In this document: positions 14,530 to 17,454 of the stretch, piece after piece
Layout of the letters: every line of letters begins with the position of its first letter
Position numbering within the stretch: position 1 is the stretch's first letter
From: Holophagaceae bacterium UBA706
GTDB lineage: Bacteria > Acidobacteriota > Holophagae > Holophagales > Holophagaceae
Length of the DNA: 17,454 nt
Reading direction: 5' to 3'
Assembly: GCA_002298155.1 (NCBI GenBank)
Contig: DBME01000134.1
Span: 1 to 17,454 of the forward strand
Notes under the pieces: model-generated
Told to the model about the DNA's origin: nothing
The model's database searches: none
The model's input: the letters and a program-made list of their open reading frames with translations, nothing else
Made by a program: the position numbers and the translations under genes

Positions 14530-14654
14530 GCCTAACACTGACGTTGACCGGCCCCAACCTGGCGGCGCGGACGCGGGAGATGGAAAGAAGGAATCACCGA
14601 GAAGTATGGCAGGGCCGTGGCAGGTTGGGGTCCGAGTCGAACGTGTTGTTAGGC
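14530..14654 (-). repeat. attC recombination site 1 of the integron array
   Basis: 125 bases bounded by GCCTAAC (14530-14536) and GTTAGGC (14648-14654), the R box pair RYYYAAC/GTTRRRY. Inner arms pair through GACCGGCCCCAACCTG and CAGGTTGGGGTCCGAGTC. One arm has an extra C (GTTCGAC against GTTGAC); attC sites carry such extrahelical bases in L'', which places R'' at the high-coordinate side and sets cassette direction to the minus strand, agreeing with the genes. This attC closes the cassette carrying 14700-15248. Confidence 0.9.
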
Positions 14655-15291
14655 AGTCGCATTTCTGATGATGTTGCCAAGTGTCGCGGCGCCTTGGGAT
14701 TACTGAATGCGACGATAGCCTTCTATCATCGTTTTGAACAACGGTAGACAAGCTTCATAACCAGCCTTGGACCGTGAACTGATGGTGAACAAAAGGTAGA
14801 ACTCGCCCTCCTCGCTGTAGGCGACAGTTTCCCAATTTCCCTGCGCCGACGGGACGAAGGAGAATACCTGCAGCTGCCTGTTGTCGCCATCTTTGATGGC
14901 TGGGCCAGGATTCACTATGAGCTTAGGGTCGTGGCCTTGGAATTCGGCCAGATCTTTGTCGATCAAAGCTTGGAGGGATTTCACCTCTGGAATGCGGGGC
15001 TTAAAAGATGCCTTGGCATAGATTACGGTTTCAGCACTAGAGAAGGTGAAACCGTTGGGAACAAGCATCTTGACGGCGGTCTGACGAGAAGCGGCCTCGT
15101 CAAAGAAAAACCCAGATGGAGGGCTGACCTTGGGCCACCAGAAAAGCTCCATGCCGCGCTGGCTAGTTACTGCGACCTTTTCGATTTCCCCATGGCAATA
15201 GGAAGGGGCAAGGAGAAGGGAGAGGCAGAGCAATGGGATGATTTTCATGGGATTCCTCACGCTAGATCGACGCGTGGTGGGTGATGCCTAA
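14536..15291 (-). mobile_element. Integron gene cassette, about 756 bp
   Basis: Bounded by the predicted G/TT crossover points of two successive attC core sites. It contains a single minus-strand gene (14700-15248) and its own attC (14530-14654) 45 bases after the stop: the standard one-gene-one-attC structure. Confidence 0.82.
14700..15248 (-). CDS. Integron cassette gene, secreted hypothetical protein
   Basis: 182 residues from ATG 15248, chosen for GTGAGGA ending about 6 bases upstream; a start 4 codons earlier would lie within that site. A clear signal peptide (MKIIPLLCLSLLLAPSYCHG) predicts export. The mature protein has FWWPKVSPPSGFFF, a strand-rich core and a last helix ACLPLFKTMIEGYRRIQ. 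The layout (Trp-rich opening, strands, final helix) loosely recalls PsbP/DcrB-like periplasmic proteins and the chromosomal protein at 11322-11987, but no sequence motif proves kinship. Codon use is visibly less GC-rich than in the left half of the window. It sits alone between two attC sites. Confidence 0.85.
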   Translation of the reverse strand: MKIIPLLCLSLLLAPSYCHGEIEKVAVTSQRGMELFWWPKVSPPSGFFFDEAASRQTAVKMLVPNGFTFSSAETVIYAKASFKPRIPEVKSLQALIDKDLAEFQGHDPKLIVNPGPAIKDGDNRQLQVFSFVPSAQGNWETVAYSEEGEFYLLFTISSRSKAGYEACLPLFKTMIEGYRRIQ

Positions 15292-15408
15292 CGACGAAGC
15301 TGACCGGCCCCAACCTGGCGGCGCGGTGGTGGGAGGGGTCTGTTTTGCTTTTCCTGGTTCATGGTGGAGGCCGAGATGGTTGGGTTCGTGTCGAGCGCAG
15401 GGTTAGGC
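15286..15408 (-). repeat. attC recombination site 2, R'' box hit by an IS
   Basis: 123 bases from GCCTAAC (15286-15292) to GTTAGGC (15402-15408). Arms GCTGACCGGCCCCAACC and GGTTGGGTTCGTGTCGAGC pair, again with one extra C in the high-coordinate arm. Its inner sequence shares CATGGTGG-(A/G)G(C)CCGA with attC 3. The IS4-family element starts two bases beyond the R'' box, and the last 12 bases here (15399-15410) form one copy of the direct repeat flanking the IS. Confidence 0.9.
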
Positions 15409-15410
15409 TC
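15399..15410. repeat. Left copy of the imperfect 12-bp direct repeat flanking the IS
   Basis: AGGGTTAGGCTC; the right copy is AGGGTTAGACAC (16892-16903), equal at 10 of 12 positions. The length suits IS4-type target duplication (about 10-13 bp). Confidence 0.7.
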
Positions 15411-16891
15411 AATACGGTTCACTTAAGGTTTACAACTCGAATTACCGGGCACCAGTAAGCCGTGCACGGTATTGATCTGTCACGTAGATTCCATCCGCTC
15501 ATCTTACGCTTCACGCCGCGGGGATTGGAGCGGAACCTGCTCGAGCACACCTGCTCGTCCAGGAGTTCTCGAAGCACGCTGGCGTGGGCTTTCAGGCGTT
15601 CGTCTGGGGGGAGAGAGCCGCGAAGCGCGGCAGAGTCCGTTTGACCACGCGCACGGCGTGGACGAAAGATAAGCGATCTGGGTCCACCTCCGCGCCCACG
15701 GCGGCCTCGTGCATGAGCCCTCGGATGGCGTAATGGGCGAGCAGGAGCCCGTAGAACTCCTGGCGCACCAGATCGGGGGTCTTGCTGCGCAGGAGCATCT
15801 GCCGGCCGCGCAGGTGGGTCTTGAGCTCATCGAAAGCAGCCTCGATCTCCCAGCGCTCGGTATAGAGAGCCGCCAGTTCTTTGGCAGGGGCGGCCTTGGG
15901 CTCAAGAATGGTCGTGACGATACGGTAGCTGGGTTCTCCCTCGGGGTGTTCGGCGAGGCGCGGATCACGAGAGCGGTCCAGGGTGTATTCCACGACCCGT
16001 ACGGGGACCCCCTTGGAGCGGGTGCGCCAGCGATCCTTGATGTCGAAGATGTGGGTGAGGTAGGAGCCGTCCTCTAGCTCCTCCTCCCTGGGCAGATTCA
16101 GCTTGGAGTTGACGCGCCACGCCAGGTCCGCGCCGGTGGCATGGGCCTTGGCCCAGAAGTCAAAGCCGAAAAAGCCCCGGTCGGCGAGACAGAGCATGCC
16201 GCGCTGCAGGGCGGGGAGCACTTCTTCTGCCAAGACGCGCTCACTGGTCCTGAAGGGCCCCAGGTTGGAAGCGAAGAGCACGTGAGTACCACTTTCGACC
16301 AGGGAAACGAAGCGTAGCTGCGGGAAGCCGCTCTCGCCGCGAGAGGCGGAAGGGCGGCCAAATTCGGCGTCATTGGCGGGGTCATCCGGAAGGTCCAGGG
16401 TGCTGCCGTCGATGCTGACCACGCGCCACTTGTGGAACCAGGCTCCCTTGGTTTGGGGCGTGGCGATCGGTTGGGCCAGATCGCGGTAGAGCTGGCGCAA
16501 GGGCTCCCAGCCAAGGCGGGAGCGGGCCTGGGAGATACCGGATTTGCCGGTGACCTTGGGGTCGGCATCGAAACCATGCAGCCACCGCAGGCCTTCCAGG
16601 AGGCAGCGCAGGACCTCGCGAGAGGACACCTGATGGAACAGCGCGAGGGCGATGACGTAGTAGACCACCACATGGGCCGGAAGGTCGCGCTGGCGCTGGC
16701 TCTCATTCCCCGTAGCCCGCAAGGCGGCCTCGACGCTCTTGGCAGGGAACTTCTGGGCGATGGCGCCCAGGGTGATGTAATCCGAGATCCTGGTGTCGCT
16801 CTCAAACGTCGCTGCGGTTCTGGACATGCCGAGCCCCACTAACAAAAATAGGCCCGGGAGGGCAGACGTCAAGGCTTAAGTGAACGGTATT
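15411..16891 (-). mobile_element. Complete IS4-family insertion sequence
   Basis: 1481 bases with 17-bp terminal inverted repeats equal at 16 positions: AATACGGTTCACTTAAG (15411-15427) and the complement of AATACCGTTCACTTAAG (16875-16891). They resemble the ends of IS4 itself (AATGCCGATCAGTTAAG). It carries one intact transposase gene, no passenger gene, and a 180-base non-coding stretch at its left end. It is inserted into the R'' box of attC 2. Confidence 0.88.
15592..16827 (-). CDS. IS4-family DDE transposase
   Basis: 411 residues from ATG 16827 (MSRTAATF); an upstream frame to 16872 reads into the IS end and is not needed. An IS4-type N-terminal domain (ESQRQRDLPAHVVVYYVIALALF) is followed by the RNase H-like catalytic domain: Asp140 in IDGSTLDLP, Asp216 in LADRGFFG, and Glu329 in the YREK signature Y-TE-R-WEI-E-AAFDEL-K. 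All catalytic residues are present and the frame is intact, so it should be able to move the element by cut-and-paste transposition. It is on the same strand as the cassette genes. Confidence 0.95.
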   Translation of the reverse strand: MSRTAATFESDTRISDYITLGAIAQKFPAKSVEAALRATGNESQRQRDLPAHVVVYYVIALALFHQVSSREVLRCLLEGLRWLHGFDADPKVTGKSGISQARSRLGWEPLRQLYRDLAQPIATPQTKGAWFHKWRVVSIDGSTLDLPDDPANDAEFGRPSASRGESGFPQLRFVSLVESGTHVLFASNLGPFRTSERVLAEEVLPALQRGMLCLADRGFFGFDFWAKAHATGADLAWRVNSKLNLPREEELEDGSYLTHIFDIKDRWRTRSKGVPVRVVEYTLDRSRDPRLAEHPEGEPSYRIVTTILEPKAAPAKELAALYTERWEIEAAFDELKTHLRGRQMLLRSKTPDLVRQEFYGLLLAHYAIRGLMHEAAVGAEVDPDRLSFVHAVRVVKRTLPRFAALSPQTNA

Positions 16892-16903
16892 AGGGTTAGA
16901 CAC
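16892..16903. repeat. Right copy of the imperfect 12-bp direct repeat flanking the IS
   Basis: AGGGTTAGACAC. On the minus strand it contains GTCTAAC, a valid R'' box, and the TAA stop of the adjacent gene. It differs from the left copy at two positions. Confidence 0.7.
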
Positions 16904-17186
16904 GTGTTCCATCTTCGTAATGGAAATGCTCCTGAGATGCAGATGTGAAAGCTCCAATGAAATCGGAATCAGTGCCTTTGGCGGCTAGTTTCTCAGGGGA
17001 AAGATTGGTGCAGTTATTTGCAATTGCCCATTCAAAGCAACCCTCATTCAATGGATAGGCCGTGAGGACACCGGACAGCCGATGTTTCCTAATCCAGGTT
17101 TCAGCGAGGTCAAGTTCCTCGAAGATTGCTCCAGGAAAACGCCCCTTGCCTCCATTGAATACCCATACCTGTCGTCTTGAAAGCAT
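16896..17186 (-). CDS. Integron cassette gene, small WVFNGG-type conserved protein
   Basis: 96 residues from ATG 17186 (MLSRRQVWVFNGG), with GAGAGTGAG 8-9 bases upstream; ATG 17210 is an alternative. The protein is compact: VWVFNGGKGRFPGAIF, then AETWIRKHRLSGVLTAYPLN, CFEWAIANN and a C-terminal FIGAFTSASQEHFHYEDG. From memory this pattern belongs to a small family of uncharacterised proteins (DUF7710-like) that recurs as single genes; that name is tentative and no function is known. No signal peptide. The stop codon TAA is part of the R'' box GTCTAAC of its own attC, and the IS begins 4 bases further on, so the gene itself is undamaged. A and T use is higher than in the chromosome. Confidence 0.82.
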   Translation of the reverse strand: MLSRRQVWVFNGGKGRFPGAIFEELDLAETWIRKHRLSGVLTAYPLNEGCFEWAIANNCTNLSPEKLAAKGTDSDFIGAFTSASQEHFHYEDGTRV

Positions 17187-17314
17187 TAGATTACTCACTC
17201 TCTGTTTCATTAATTTGCCGAGGAAAACGACCTGTCGCAAGTCTAATCTCTTACGCCAATAGCTTTAAATCTTTGCCTCTAGCACTATGCATCCGCGGGA
17301 GCCGGCGCATAAGC

Positions 17315-17438
17315 GTCTAACGACGAAACTGACCGGCCCCAACCTGGCGGCGCGGATGTGGGAGATGAATGGACTGGTCATTCGGTTTCATGGTGGGAGC
17401 CGAACTGGTTGGGGTCCGCGTCGAGCGCAGGGTTGGAC
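17315..17438 (-). repeat. attC recombination site 3
   Basis: 124 bases from GTCTAAC (17315-17321) to GTTGGAC (17432-17438). Arms ACTGACCGGCCCCAACC and GGTTGGGGTCCGCGTCGAGC pair, with the same extra C in the high-coordinate arm as the other two sites. It closes a cassette whose gene lies beyond the end of the window. Confidence 0.9.
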
Positions 17439-17454
17439 GAAGCGCTACGCGCAT

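Larger units (their letters stand above)
15292..17320 (-). mobile_element. Integron gene cassette interrupted by an IS
   Basis: From the core of attC 3 to the core of attC 2: 2029 bases, of which 1481 are IS and 12 are duplicated target. Without them the cassette would be about 536 bases, a normal size for one small gene (16896-17186) with its attC. The IS lies between the gene's stop and the rest of its attC. Confidence 0.78.

Noticed and set aside
14515..14751. In-frame N-terminal extension of the cassette gene at 14089
   Set aside because: It would translate through attC 1 and its loop; the ATG at 14514 has its own GGAG site just inside the cassette boundary.
15286..17438. The three repeats as REP/BIME elements or transposon ends rather than attC
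   Set aside because: Their R box pairs, length near 124 bp, consistent extra base in one arm and position after single genes fit attC much better.

Overview
The window is GC-rich bacterial DNA. Its gene content (WbpM/CapD-like dehydratase, MESH1-like hydrolase, a very large CheB-CheR hybrid kinase, many secreted proteins of unknown function) and codon bias would fit an acidobacterium of the Holophagae type. That assignment is inference; no rRNA or tRNA is present to prove it.

Left part, about 1-12,000: dense, ordinary, very high-GC chromosome. A secreted TPR protein with a JAB/JAMM-like HxH motif (74-1723, +) meets a membrane-bound nucleotide-sugar 4,6-dehydratase (1724-3721, -) end to end. 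A DUF302 protein (3800-4225, -) and a stand-alone MESH1-type (p)ppGpp hydrolase (4361-4921, +) diverge from a shared 135-bp promoter region. Next is a 1863-residue CheB-CheR-coiled coil-PAS-histidine kinase-double receiver protein (4955-10546, -) whose second receiver has lost its phospho-acceptor aspartate. It is followed by a small protein built of eight DnaJ-type CxxC units without a J domain (10870-11268, -) and a secreted protein of unknown function (11322-11987, -).

Middle, about 12,000-13,980: a divergent promoter region with an 18-bp perfect palindrome, an exported VOC-fold protein (12332-12784, +), a decayed two-part gene (12817-13577, -) and a lipoprotein (13564-13971, -).

Right part, about 13,980-17,454: an integron gene-cassette array. 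Three attC sites of 123-125 bp (14530-14654, 15286-15408, 17315-17438) share their arms, have matched R''/R' boxes, and show the same asymmetric extra C in one arm. Each separates single small genes, all on the minus strand: a soluble hypothetical (14089-14514), a secreted hypothetical (14700-15248) and a WVFNGG-type small protein (16896-17186). A degenerate attC half-site at 13994-14022 may mark the old distal end. No integrase gene lies in the window; if there is one it should lie beyond base 17454, on the attI side. A complete IS4-family element (15411-16891) sits exactly in the R'' box of the middle attC, flanked by a 12-bp direct repeat matching at 10 of 12 positions. The array and this IS-attC junction are the most notable content. 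The cassette genes would be read from an integron promoter on the high-coordinate side, and the IS now separates the first visible cassette from the two downstream ones.
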